From: Planctomycetota bacterium | GTDB taxonomy: Bacteria > Planctomycetota > UBA1135 > UBA2386 | Reading direction: 5' to 3' | NCBI GenBank assembly: GCA_019636245.1 | Contig: JAHBXX010000010.1 | Coordinates: 58,869-122,868 of the forward strand | Length of the DNA stretch: 64,000 bases | Shown: positions 1 to 8,478 of the stretch, one piece after another | Layout: each line of letters begins with the position of its first letter | How positions within the stretch are numbered: position 1 is the stretch's first letter | Notes under the pieces: generated by a model | Told to the model about the DNA's origin: nothing | Databases searched by the model: none | What the model saw: only the letters and a program-made list of their open reading frames with translations | Made by a program: the position numbers and the translations under genes

Positions 1-1
1 C

Positions 2-445
2 GCGCCGGCGACGGTGCTGACGATGCTCGGCGCCGACTGGATCGTGCTGGTCACGCAACCGGAGATCGCCGCGCTCGTCGACGCCTACGCGGTCGTCAAG
101 TGCGTCGCGCAGCTCAACGACCGCGCCCGCTTCCTCGTGGTCGTCAACCGCGTCCCGGTGCCCGGCCGCGGCGAACTGGCGTTCCAGCGCCTCACCGAGG
201 TCGCGCGCCAGCACGTCGGCGTCGAACTGCACTACCTCGGCGAGATCGTCGACGACGGCGCCGTCACGCAGCATCGGCTCGGCCAGCTGCCGCTGGTCGC
301 CACCGAACCCGAGGCGGCGACGTCGCGCTGCCTGCGGCGGCTCGCCGACCGGCTCGGCGAACTCTGCGGCGGCCTGCAGCCGCGCGAGGTGCCGGGCGAC
401 CAGGGCATCGAGGGGCGCTTCAAGCAGCACCGCCTGTTCCTGTGA
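2..445 (+). CDS. MinD/FlhG-like P-loop ATPase, C-terminal part (5' end outside window)
   Basis: The reading frame is open from the window edge to the TGA at 443-445, so the true start lies to the left. The visible 147 residues match the C-terminal half of the MinD/ParA/FlhG family: a strand followed by a TQPE..A..DAYAV.K segment, then a VVNRV segment (the guanine/adenine-specificity region) and a YLGEI.DD strand typical of FlhG/YlxH. Such ATPases position flagella, division sites or other polar structures at the membrane. The P-loop is not visible. The very end (FKQHRLFL) is unremarkable. FlhG-like is favoured over MinD because of the PE..A..DAY motif, but the flagellar context is outside the window. 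Confidence 0.7.
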   Translation, partial: APATVLTMLGADWIVLVTQPEIAALVDAYAVVKCVAQLNDRARFLVVVNRVPVPGRGELAFQRLTEVARQHVGVELHYLGEIVDDGAVTQHRLGQLPLVATEPEAATSRCLRRLADRLGELCGGLQPREVPGDQGIEGRFKQHRLFL

Positions 446-471
446 GCTGCTGCCGGTGAGCCGCCGCGGGT

Positions 472-1383
472 CTATTCGCTGACGCGGTTGCGCCCGGCGG
501 CCTTGGCGCGGTAGAGCGCCTCGTCGGCCTTGCGCGTCAGCTGCTCGACCATCAGCCCGTCGGCGGGGAAGCAGGCCAACCCGATCGAGATCGTCGGCTG
601 CACGGTCACGGCGCCGCGCACGATCGGCTGGTCGGCGACCGCGGCGCGCATCGATTCGCCGAGCGCCAGCGCCTGCTCGCGCTCGAGTCCCGGCACGAAC
701 GCCGAGAACTCGTCGCCGCCGAAACGGCTGACGACGCCGCCCGCGCGCTGCACGATCTCGCCGAGGCGCCGGCCGACGGTGGCGATCGAGTGGGCGCCGA
801 CCAGGTGGCCGTGGGTGTCGTTCATGCGCTTCAGGCCGTCCATGTCCATCATGTAGACGGCCAGCGGGCGCTGGCGGCGGCCGCAGGCGAGCAGCGCATC
901 GAGGAAGCGACCCTGGAACACGCGCTGCACCGGCAGGCCGGTGAGGTCGTCGACGTTCATCAGGTGGTCGACCTGGCGATGGAACTCCTCCTCGAGTTCG
1001 TCGTGGAAGCAGAACTTCAGCACCGTCGTGCCGAGGTGGATGCGGTCGCCGTCGCGCAGCGGCGCGGTCTCGACGCGGCGCCCCTCGATGACGGTGCCGT
1101 TGGTCGATTGCAGGTCGACGACCTGCCAGGTGTCGGGCTCCTGGCCGCGCTCGATCCGGCAGTGCACGCTGGAGATCTGCGGATCGCCGGGCACGACGAG
1201 ATCGGCGTGGTCGGGCCTGCGGCCGAGCACCAGCGCGTTCTCGTTCAGCAGGTAGCGGCGTCCGACCTGCAACCCGCGCATCACCACCAGCACCGGCAGG
1301 CGCTGGGCCTTGGCGGCGCCCGCACCGGGCTTCGCGACGGAGAAGACCGTGCGCTGGAATTCCGTGTCGGAGGTGTCGGACAT
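472..1383 (-). CDS. FHA-GGDEF diguanylate cyclase (303 aa)
   Basis: Residues about 45-110 form a forkhead-associated domain with the expected Gly-Arg (54-55), SSVH (71-74) and STNGT (93-97) motifs that bind phosphothreonine peptides. Residues about 140-300 form a GGDEF domain with an intact RFGGDEF active site at 220-226 and a DDLTGL entry motif. The predicted product is cyclic di-GMP, made in response to a Thr-phosphorylated partner. There is no membrane segment, so it should be cytosolic. The usual inhibitory site RxxD five residues before the active site reads RAGG (213-216), so product inhibition through the canonical I-site is probably lost. It is convergent with the MinD-like gene. Confidence 0.93.
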   Translation of the reverse strand: MSDTSDTEFQRTVFSVAKPGAGAAKAQRLPVLVVMRGLQVGRRYLLNENALVLGRRPDHADLVVPGDPQISSVHCRIERGQEPDTWQVVDLQSTNGTVIEGRRVETAPLRDGDRIHLGTTVLKFCFHDELEEEFHRQVDHLMNVDDLTGLPVQRVFQGRFLDALLACGRRQRPLAVYMMDMDGLKRMNDTHGHLVGAHSIATVGRRLGEIVQRAGGVVSRFGGDEFSAFVPGLEREQALALGESMRAAVADQPIVRGAVTVQPTISIGLACFPADGLMVEQLTRKADEALYRAKAAGRNRVSE

Positions 1384-1404
1384 GGCGTGGGCAGGCCGGG
1401 AATC

Positions 1405-3210
1405 CTACTCCGATCGCGCCGCGGTTGCCGTCGTACCCGGCGCCAGGCGCAGCAGCAGCACCGCGGCGGCGGCAGCGCCGCCGAGGCAGGCGAGCGCCCG
1501 TCCGGGCTCGCCGAAGATCAGGGCCCCCAGTCCCGGCAGCACCAGCCAGACCACGGTGGTACCGAGCGCGGCGCACAGCAGGCCGCGACCGAGCAAGCCG
1601 TCGCGGCGCACTTCCGGTGCCATGGCGGCGATCGGCCGCCAGCCGGGCCCGTCGGGGCGGATCCGCCGGAAGAAGGCGACCAGGTGGGCCCGGGGTTCGG
1701 GCGCCGTCCGCAGCGTCACCGTGAGCCAGCAGGCGAGCGTCGACACGGCGACGAGCAGGCTGGTGTACTGCGGCGGCAGCCGGTCGGGCTCCGGGGTGCG
1801 GGCCTGCCAGACCTTGACCGCGGCGAACGCCAGCAGCGAGCCCGCCATGGCCGCCAGTTCGCTCCAGGCGTTGATGCGCCACCAGAACCAGCGCAGCAGG
1901 AACACCGAGCCGACCCCGGCGCCGAGCGCGGCGAGGAACGCCCAGGCGTCGTCGACCGAGATGCCGGCGACGACGAGGAACCACGCCACGCCGCCGCCGA
2001 GCAGCAGCGTCGCCAGCGACGCCAGCCGCGAGGCGCGCAGCAGCTGCCGGTCGTCGGCGGCCGGCGCCACGAAGCGGCGGTAGAGGTCGTTGACCAGGTA
2101 GCTGGCGCCCCAGTTCGTGTGCGTGCTGATCGTCGACATGAACGCGGCGGCGAACGTGACCAGCAGCAGCCCGCGCAGCCCGACCGGCGCCAGTTCGCGG
2201 ATCATCGCCGGGTAGCCGATGCCGGGGTCGGGGCTCGTGCGCAGCTCCGGGTGGAGCGCGATCGCCACGAGCGCGACCAGGATCCACGGCCACGGGCGCA
2301 GGCAGTAGTGGGCGAGCTGGTAGAGCAGCGTCGCCTTCACGGCGTGGCCCTCGTCGCGGCAGGACGCCATGCGCTGCACGATGTAGCCGCCGCCGCCCGG
2401 CTCGGCGCCCGGATACCACGTCGCCCACCACTGCGACGTCACCAGCACCAGGAACACGCCGAGCGGCATCACCGCGCCCGTGCCGGCGAGGTCCGGCACG
2501 AAGGCCAGCGGGTCCCCTTCGCCGGCGTAGGCCGCGGCGAGCCGTTCACGCAGCGCGTCGACGCCGCCGACGTGCGCCACGGCGACGATCGCCAGCGCGA
2601 TGCAGCCGGCCATCGCCAGCACGAACTGCACGACGTCGGTGACCACCACGCCCCACATGCCGGCGAGCGTCGAGTAGACGCCGGTGACGGCGAGCATCGC
2701 CGCGACCAGCCAGAAGTCGCCGGCGCCGTCGCGCGGCGCGTCGGCGAGCACGGTCTGCCGCAGCACCGACGCCATCGCCATGGTGACCCAGCCGATGACG
2801 ATCGAGTTCATCACCACCGCGACGTAGAAGGCGCGGAAGCCGCGCAGGAACGCCGCCGGTCGGCCGCTGTAGCGCAGTTCGATCAGCTCGACGTCGGTCA
2901 GCACGCCGGCGCGCCGCCACAGCCTGGCGAACACGAACACCGTCAGCATCCCGCCGCAGGCGAAGGCCCACCAGAACCAGTTGCCGGCGAGGCCGTGCCT
3001 GGCCACGAGCCCGGTCACGGCCAGCGGCGTGTCGGCGGCGAACGTCGTCGCCACCATCGAGGTGCCCGCGATCCACCACGGCAGCGACCGGCCCGAGGCG
3101 AAGTAGTCGACGAAGCTGCGGTCGGCGCGGCGGCGGAACCACAGGCCGATCCCGAGCGCGAGGGCGAAGTAGGCGGCGATGATCGCCCAGTCGAGCGCCT
3201 GCAGCACCAT
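1405..3210 (-). CDS. Sodium:solute symporter family protein (SSS), 601 aa
   Basis: A polytopic membrane protein with the sodium/solute symporter family signature: an N-terminal helix followed by a GRSLPWWIAG..MVATTFAAD segment, many hydrophobic stretches and a length close to the family norm (500-600 residues). It should couple sodium entry to uptake of a small organic solute across the inner membrane; the substrate cannot be told from sequence. The ATG at 3210 is close to the first transmembrane helix, as in relatives. The 103-bp gap to the ferredoxin gene on the other strand is a divergent promoter region. Confidence 0.92.
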   Translation of the reverse strand: MVLQALDWAIIAAYFALALGIGLWFRRRADRSFVDYFASGRSLPWWIAGTSMVATTFAADTPLAVTGLVARHGLAGNWFWWAFACGGMLTVFVFARLWRRAGVLTDVELIELRYSGRPAAFLRGFRAFYVAVVMNSIVIGWVTMAMASVLRQTVLADAPRDGAGDFWLVAAMLAVTGVYSTLAGMWGVVVTDVVQFVLAMAGCIALAIVAVAHVGGVDALRERLAAAYAGEGDPLAFVPDLAGTGAVMPLGVFLVLVTSQWWATWYPGAEPGGGGYIVQRMASCRDEGHAVKATLLYQLAHYCLRPWPWILVALVAIALHPELRTSPDPGIGYPAMIRELAPVGLRGLLLVTFAAAFMSTISTHTNWGASYLVNDLYRRFVAPAADDRQLLRASRLASLATLLLGGGVAWFLVVAGISVDDAWAFLAALGAGVGSVFLLRWFWWRINAWSELAAMAGSLLAFAAVKVWQARTPEPDRLPPQYTSLLVAVSTLACWLTVTLRTAPEPRAHLVAFFRRIRPDGPGWRPIAAMAPEVRRDGLLGRGLLCAALGTTVVWLVLPGLGALIFGEPGRALACLGGAAAAAVLLLRLAPGTTATAARSE

Positions 3211-3313
3211 GGCCGGGGATGTTGCGGCGGGTCGGCGCGGGGCGCCATGGCGGCGCCCGCATTCGCTGCGTCGGCGTGCTTGACGCTGCGGCCGCCGCGG
3301 CTATCCCGACGGC

Positions 3314-3637
3314 ATGGTTCTGGTCGAGGTCCGGTTCCCGGCGGCTGGCACGTTCGTCTGCGTGCCGGCCGGCACCACGCTGCTGGCCGCGGCCGAGGCG
3401 GCCGGCGTCGAGATCGCCACCGGCTGCCGGCGCGGCATGTGCGGCACCGACGCGGTGCGGGTCGCCACCGAGGGTGACGGCGTGCTCGAGGCGCCGCAGG
3501 ACGCCGAACGCGGCACCCTCGAGCGCATGGGGCTCGTGGCCGGCTGCCGCCTGGCCTGCTCGGCGAAGGTGCGCGCCGGGGTGGTGGCGGTGCTCGGCGA
3601 CGCGGTGCTCGACGGCCCGGTTGCGCCCGGGGCCTGA
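3314..3637 (+). CDS. Plant-type [2Fe-2S] ferredoxin-like protein (107 aa)
   Basis: Small beta-grasp ferredoxin. Cluster-region residues are Cys38 and Cys43 (C-x4-C), then Asp46 where the third cysteine of the usual C-x4-C-x2-C is expected, and Cys78/Cys82 near the C-terminus (GCRLAC). A fold of this length with an ATGCRRGMCG core is clearly ferredoxin-like. Either Asp46 is the fourth ligand or Cys78 compensates; I recall related ferredoxins with a GTD at this place, so this may be a family feature and not damage. It should carry electrons in the cytosol. The next gene, a methyltransferase, starts 18 bp downstream on the same strand. Confidence 0.85.
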   Translation: MVLVEVRFPAAGTFVCVPAGTTLLAAAEAAGVEIATGCRRGMCGTDAVRVATEGDGVLEAPQDAERGTLERMGLVAGCRLACSAKVRAGVVAVLGDAVLDGPVAPGA

Positions 3638-3655
3638 GCGCGGCACTGTTCCGGC

Positions 3656-4291
3656 GTGGTCACCACCACCGACGCCGGCGAGCCGGTCGACGGGCGATCG
3701 CGCCTGCGCGACGGGCTCGGGTTCTTCGGCAGCTTCCTGCGCAATCCGGCCGCGGTCGGCGCCGTGCTGCCCAGCTCGCGCTACCTGGCGCGCGCGCTCG
3801 TCGGTCGCCTGGACCTGCAGCCCGGGGAGCTGCTGCTGGAGTACGGACCGGGCACCGGGCCGATGACCCAGGTGATCCAGGCGACGCTGCCCCCGGGGGC
3901 GCGCTACCTCGGCATCGAACTCGACCCGCGCTTCCACGCCCTGCTGACGCGGCGTTACCCGGCTCTCGACTTCCACCTCGGTTCGGCGGCCGACGTCGAG
4001 ACCGTGCTGCGCGAACGCGGGCTGCCGCGGCCGGCGCGCATCGTCTCGGGGCTGCCGTTCGCGAGCCTGCCGCCGGCGGTGCAGGACGGCGTCGCCGCCG
4101 GCATCGTGCACTGCCTGCGCGGCACCAGCGGCGACTTCCGCACCTTCCAGTACGTGCACGCCTACGGGCTCGGCGCCGCGCGCCGCTTCCGCGCGCTGAT
4201 GGCGCAGCGCTTCGACGGCTTCGAACGCCTCGGGCCGGTCGTGCGCAACGTGCCGCCGGCGTTCGTGCTGCGCTACTGGGGCGCGAAGTAG
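3656..4291 (+). CDS. Class I SAM-dependent methyltransferase, PmtA/KsgA-like (211 aa)
   Basis: Starts at GTG 3656. An N-terminal helix with FLRNP..VGAVLPSS is followed by a SAM-binding LEYGPGTG motif (about residues 61-68) and an IELD acidic loop, then a GLPF motif. This order is shared by bacterial phospholipid N-methyltransferases of the PmtA type and by KsgA/ErmC-like enzymes. The short length (211 residues) and PSS motif favour the phospholipid N-methyltransferase group, which methylates phosphatidylethanolamine at the membrane surface. Probably cotranscribed with the upstream ferredoxin. Substrate assignment is inference. Confidence 0.8.
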   Translation: MVTTTDAGEPVDGRSRLRDGLGFFGSFLRNPAAVGAVLPSSRYLARALVGRLDLQPGELLLEYGPGTGPMTQVIQATLPPGARYLGIELDPRFHALLTRRYPALDFHLGSAADVETVLRERGLPRPARIVSGLPFASLPPAVQDGVAAGIVHCLRGTSGDFRTFQYVHAYGLGAARRFRALMAQRFDGFERLGPVVRNVPPAFVLRYWGAK

Positions 4292-4331
4292 ACGTCGGCC
4301 CGGGCCGCGTTCGCGCGTGGGGCTCCGGCGC

Positions 4332-4634
4332 TCATCGTGCGCCTCCCATCGGCGGCAGCGAACGGCGCGCCCGCTGCTCGTCGTCGGCGGCGTCGGCGCG
4401 CTCCGTCAGGCGCTCGATCCGGTCCTCGAGCACGCGCACCCGGTCCTGCAGCGCCCGGCCGTGGTGGAGGGCGAACAGCGCCACCCAGGCGAGACCCAGC
4501 ACGAAGGTCACGATGCCGATGCGCGGCGACGACCAGTGCGGCAGCCGCGTCGCCGCGAGGTGTTCGAGGAACAGCGAGCCGATCACCAGCGCCGCCATGC
4601 GCAGGTGGAAGGCCGTGTCGTTCGGGAAGCGCAT
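4332..4634 (-). CDS. Small membrane protein with C-terminal coiled coil (100 aa)
   Basis: Unrecognised. Two hydrophobic segments (about residues 11-26 and 37-57) are followed by a charged heptad-like stretch (about 60-90) rich in Arg, Glu, Asp and Leu, then a short tail. This looks like a hairpin membrane anchor with a cytoplasmic coiled coil. It lies 39 bp downstream of the serine hydrolase gene on the same strand and is probably cotranscribed. No Shine-Dalgarno is visible before the ATG at 4634, so the gene call rests on composition and topology. Confidence 0.55.
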   Translation of the reverse strand: MRFPNDTAFHLRMAALVIGSLFLEHLAATRLPHWSSPRIGIVTFVLGLAWVALFALHHGRALQDRVRVLEDRIERLTERADAADDEQRARRSLPPMGGAR

Positions 4635-4673
4635 GGCGACAGCATCGCCGGCGCAGCGGGCGGACGCGAGGCG

Positions 4674-5747
4674 CTAGTGCGCGGCCGCGTCGAGCAGCTG
4701 CTGTGCCAGCGTCGCCGGATCGGTGGCGGCCTCGTAGTTGCACGCCAGCGCCACCACGACGTCCGGCTCGAGCAGGCGCACGTAGCAGGTGGCCACGCCC
4801 TCGACGTAGCCGCTGTGCTCGACGCGCCGGCCGCCGGCGTCGGCGGGCACGCGCAGGCCCAGCGCATAGTCCTGCTTCGCCGGCCGGTAGAACTCGGCCA
4901 GCGCCTGCTTCGACAGCAGCTTGCCGGTGCGCAGCGCGCGATCCCAGGCCAGCATGTCCGCCGTCGAGGCGACCACGCCGCCGCTGCCGCGGTAGCCCCA
5001 GGTGAGTTCGTGGCCGTAGGCGAAGCGCACGTCCGCGGGGCGATCGGCGAAGCCCTCGCCGCGGCGGACCTTCGGCACCCGGCCGGGGTCCAGCTGGGGC
5101 CAGCCGATGAAACCCGCGTCCTTCATGCCCGCGGGGCGGAACAGCTCGTGCACGCAGAACTTCTCGAACGCCGTGCCGGACAGCTTCTCGACCAGCGCCG
5201 CGGCCAGCGCGTAGCCGGAGTTGGAGTAGTCGAACTCCGCCCCGGGGGCGCTCGTCATCGGCCGACCGAGCACCAGCTCCTCCAGGGAGCTGCGGCGACG
5301 GGAATCGAAGCGCCACTCGTCGCGGAAGCCCGCCTCGATGCCCGACGTGTGCTGCAGCAGCATGCGCACGGTCACGCCGTGCTTGTCCTCGGGCGTCGCC
5401 GGCCAGTGCTTCTTCAGCACGTCGTCGAGCCTGACCTTCTTCTTGTCCTGCAGGCGAAGCAGCGCGGCGGCCGTGAACTGCTTGCTGACCGAGGCCCAGT
5501 CCCACAGGGCATCCACCGGCATCGGCGCCCGGGCCGCGGCGTCGAAGACGCCATAGCCCTGCTCGAGCAGCACCTTGCCGTCCCGCGCGACCAGCACCGA
5601 GCCGGAGAACCCGCCGGCGGCCGCGTCGAACGCGCGCACGATCGCGTCGAGCCGTTCGCCGGCCTCGCCGGCCAGGGTCGGCTTCGCCTTCTGGGCCACC
5701 GCTGCCGCCGCCAGGCACCACGCCACCAGGATCGCCTTCGTCCGCAT
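4674..5747 (-). CDS. Exported serine hydrolase, class C beta-lactamase/PBP-like fold (357 aa)
   Basis: An N-terminal signal peptide (residues about 1-19, ending AVAQ) precedes a beta-lactamase-related domain. The catalytic SxxK is S86-V-S-K89, the Tyr motif is YSN (174-176), and an HSG near the C-terminal end stands in for the KTG triad. This family includes periplasmic D-aminopeptidases, esterases and class C beta-lactamases, and sequence alone does not separate them. The ATG at 5747 gives the signal peptide; the frame stays open far upstream but that stretch is antisense to leuS. A -10-like CAGACT lies 7 nt before the ATG. Divergent from leuS. Confidence 0.9.
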   Translation of the reverse strand: MRTKAILVAWCLAAAAVAQKAKPTLAGEAGERLDAIVRAFDAAAGGFSGSVLVARDGKVLLEQGYGVFDAAARAPMPVDALWDWASVSKQFTAAALLRLQDKKKVRLDDVLKKHWPATPEDKHGVTVRMLLQHTSGIEAGFRDEWRFDSRRRSSLEELVLGRPMTSAPGAEFDYSNSGYALAAALVEKLSGTAFEKFCVHELFRPAGMKDAGFIGWPQLDPGRVPKVRRGEGFADRPADVRFAYGHELTWGYRGSGGVVASTADMLAWDRALRTGKLLSKQALAEFYRPAKQDYALGLRVPADAGGRRVEHSGYVEGVATCYVRLLEPDVVVALACNYEAATDPATLAQQLLDAAAH

Positions 5748-5754
5748 CGCCGCC

Positions 5755-5760
5755 AGTCTG
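5755..5760 (-). promoter_or_regulatory. Candidate -10 element for leaderless serine hydrolase mRNA
   Basis: CAGACT followed by the 7-nt spacer GGCGGCG and then the ATG at 5747. The spacer is identical to that before the thioredoxin gene. No SD is present, consistent with transcription starting at or next to the ATG. Confidence 0.4.
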
Positions 5761-5855
5761 TGCCGCCGCGGCGCCGGCCGCAAGCGGCGGCGCGGGTCGG
5801 CGGTGGAGCGGGGTCCGCGGCCCCGGCATACTGCGCCGCTTCCGCGAAGCGAACG

Positions 5856-8477
5856 ATGGCCGAAGCGAAGCAGACCTACGATCCCGCCACGATCGAGCCG
5901 AAGTGGCAGGCGTTCTGGCGCGAGCACGACGTGTTCCGCGCCCGCAACCCCGGCGACCCCGACTTCGACCCCCGGCAGCCGAAGTTCTACGCGCTCGACA
6001 TGTTCCCCTACCCGTCGGCGGCCGGGCTGCACGTCGGCCACCCGGAGGGCTACACGGCGACCGACATCGTCTCGCGCTGGAAGCGCGCCAAGGGCTGCAA
6101 CGTGCTGCACCCGATGGGCTGGGACGCGTTCGGCCTGCCGGCCGAGCAGTACGCGATCCAGACCAACACCCACCCGGCCCGGACGACCGCCGCCAACATC
6201 GCCACGTTCCGCCGGCAGCTGCAGCGCCTCGGCTTCAGCTACGACTGGAGCCGCGAGATCAGCACCGCCGACCCGAAGTACTTCCGCTGGACGCAGTGGA
6301 TCTGGAAGCGGCTGTACGAGCGTGGCCTCGCCTACGAATCGAACGCGCCGGTGTGGTGGTGCGAGGCGCTCGGCACCGTGCTCGCCAACGACGAGGTGGT
6401 CAACGGCAGGAGCGAGCGCGGCGACCATGCGTGCGAACGGCGGCCGCTGCGGCAGTGGCTGCTGCGCATCACCGACTACGCCGAGCGCCTGCTCGCCGAT
6501 CTGGAGCCGCTGGAGTGGAGCGAATCGCTGAAGACGATGCAGCGCGAGTGGATCGGCAAGAGCGAGGGCGCCGAGATCGACTTCGACGTGCTCGGCCACG
6601 CCGGTACGCGGCTGCGTGCGTTCACCACCAGGCCGGACACGCTGTTCGGCGCCAGCTTCCTGGTGCTGGCGCCAGAGCACCCGCTGGTCGCCGAGGTCAC
6701 GACCGCGGCCAGGCGTGCGGCCGTCGAGGCCTACCAGAAGGCGGCGGCGGCGAAGAGCGAGCTCGAACGCACCGACCTCGCCAAGGACAAGACCGGCGTG
6801 TGGACGGGCGCCATGGCGCACAACCCCCTGTTCGCGGCCGACGACCCGCGCGGACGCATCCCGGTCTGGATCGCCGACTACGTGATCGTCACCTACGGCA
6901 CCGGCGCGATCATGGCCGTGCCGGCCGGCGACGAGCGCGACTTCGCGTTCGCCAGGAAGTTCGGTCTGCCGATCCCCGCCATCTTCGCGCCCGCCACCAG
7001 CGACGCCGAAGCCGACGCCGCGGTGGCGAGGGGGGAGCGGTGCTGCACCGCCGAGGCGCCGTACGCGGCGCACTGCCGCACGGCCGACGGCACGCTGGCG
7101 CTCGCCGGTAGGTCGCTGGCGGACGCCAAGCGCGCGACGATCGCCTGGCTCGAGGCCCGCGGCCGCGGCGCCGCGAAGGTCACCTACCGGCTGCGCGACT
7201 GGCTGTTCTCGCGGCAGCGCTACTGGGGCGAACCGTTCCCGGTGCTGCACACCGCCGACGGCGTCGACCTCGTGCCCGACGACCAGCTGCCGGTCGAACT
7301 GCCGGTGATGGACGACTTCAGGCCCGGCGGCACGCCGGAGTCGCCGCTGGTTCGTGCGCGCGAGTGGGTCGAGACCCTGGACGCCAGGGGCCGCCCGGCG
7401 CAGCGCGAGGTCAACACGATGCCGGGCGCGGCGGGGTCGAGCTGGTACTTCCTGCGCTTCTGCGACCCGCACAACGAGCGCGAGTTCTGCAGCCGTGCGG
7501 CCAGCGACTACTGGCTGCCGGTCGACCTCTACGTCGGCGGCACCGAGCACGCGGTGGGGCACCTGCTCTACTCGCGCTTCTGGACCAAGGTGCTGCACGA
7601 CGACGGCCGCGTCGGCGTCGTCGAGCCGTTCCGCAAGCTCTACAACCAGGGCATGATCCAGGCGTTCGCCTACCGCGACGCGCGCGGGGCGATCGTGCCG
7701 ATGGCGGCGGTGAAGGAGGACGGCGACACGGCCGTGCATGCAACGACCGGCGAGCCGCTGGAGCGCATCGTCACCAAGATGAGCAAGCGCTACGGCAACG
7801 TCGTCAACCCCGACCAGGTCGTCGACGAATACGGCGCCGACACGCTGCGCCTGTACGAGATGTACATGGGGCCGCTGGCGGACAGCAAGCCGTGGAACCC
7901 CAAGGACGTGCCCGGCGTGCACCGTTTCCTGCAGCGCAGCTGGCGGCTCGCGGTGCCGGAGTTCCCGGAGCACGGGCCGATCCACGCCTGGCTGCGCGCC
8001 GACCGCGCCGACGAGCCCGCACTCGAGCGGGCGCTGCACCGCACGATCCACAAGGTCGACGGCGACATCGAGCGGCTGGCGTTCAACACGGCGATCGCGG
8101 CGATGATGATCTTCGTCAACGAGGCGACCAAGGCGATGGAGCGGCTCAGCCGTTCGCAGCTGCTGCGCTTCTCGCAGCTGCTGCAGCCGTTCGCGCCGCA
8201 CCTGGCCGAGGAACTCTGGGCGCGGCTCGGCGGCGAGGGCCTGCTGGCGCGGGCGCCGTGGCCGGCGGTGGATGCGAAGCTGCTCGTCGACGACGAGGTC
8301 GAGCTGGCGGTGCAGGTGCTCGGCAAGGTGCGCACGCGCATCACGGTGCCGGCCGACGCCGCCCAGGACGTCGTGCTGGCCGCGGCGCGGCGGGCCGCCG
8401 CGGCGTGGCTCGACGGCAAGACGATCCAGAAGGAGATCGTGGTGCCGAAGAAGCTCGTCAACTTCGTGGTGCGCTGA
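5856..8477 (+). CDS. leuS: Leucyl-tRNA synthetase (873 aa)
   Basis: Full-length class Ia synthetase charging tRNA-Leu. The HIGH motif is HVGH at residues 59-62 in the context PYPSAAGLHVGHPEGYT; the KMSKR motif is intact at 641-645 (TKMSKRYGN). The connective editing domain and the C-terminal anticodon-binding region are present and the total length fits bacterial LeuRS. The frame is open from 4317, but the ATG at 5856 gives the usual N-terminus with the YDP..IEPKWQ..W motif; upstream translation has no family similarity and lies antisense to the serine hydrolase. The next gene starts 1 nt after the TGA and is probably cotranscribed. Confidence 0.97.
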   Translation: MAEAKQTYDPATIEPKWQAFWREHDVFRARNPGDPDFDPRQPKFYALDMFPYPSAAGLHVGHPEGYTATDIVSRWKRAKGCNVLHPMGWDAFGLPAEQYAIQTNTHPARTTAANIATFRRQLQRLGFSYDWSREISTADPKYFRWTQWIWKRLYERGLAYESNAPVWWCEALGTVLANDEVVNGRSERGDHACERRPLRQWLLRITDYAERLLADLEPLEWSESLKTMQREWIGKSEGAEIDFDVLGHAGTRLRAFTTRPDTLFGASFLVLAPEHPLVAEVTTAARRAAVEAYQKAAAAKSELERTDLAKDKTGVWTGAMAHNPLFAADDPRGRIPVWIADYVIVTYGTGAIMAVPAGDERDFAFARKFGLPIPAIFAPATSDAEADAAVARGERCCTAEAPYAAHCRTADGTLALAGRSLADAKRATIAWLEARGRGAAKVTYRLRDWLFSRQRYWGEPFPVLHTADGVDLVPDDQLPVELPVMDDFRPGGTPESPLVRAREWVETLDARGRPAQREVNTMPGAAGSSWYFLRFCDPHNEREFCSRAASDYWLPVDLYVGGTEHAVGHLLYSRFWTKVLHDDGRVGVVEPFRKLYNQGMIQAFAYRDARGAIVPMAAVKEDGDTAVHATTGEPLERIVTKMSKRYGNVVNPDQVVDEYGADTLRLYEMYMGPLADSKPWNPKDVPGVHRFLQRSWRLAVPEFPEHGPIHAWLRADRADEPALERALHRTIHKVDGDIERLAFNTAIAAMMIFVNEATKAMERLSRSQLLRFSQLLQPFAPHLAEELWARLGGEGLLARAPWPAVDAKLLVDDEVELAVQVLGKVRTRITVPADAAQDVVLAAARRAAAAWLDGKTIQKEIVVPKKLVNFVVR

Positions 8478-8478
8478 G

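Noticed and set aside
790..3477. Very long plus-strand open frame of 895 codons
   Set aside because: Antisense to the GGDEF and symporter genes, His/Arg/Gln-rich, no family character. A GC-skew shadow frame.
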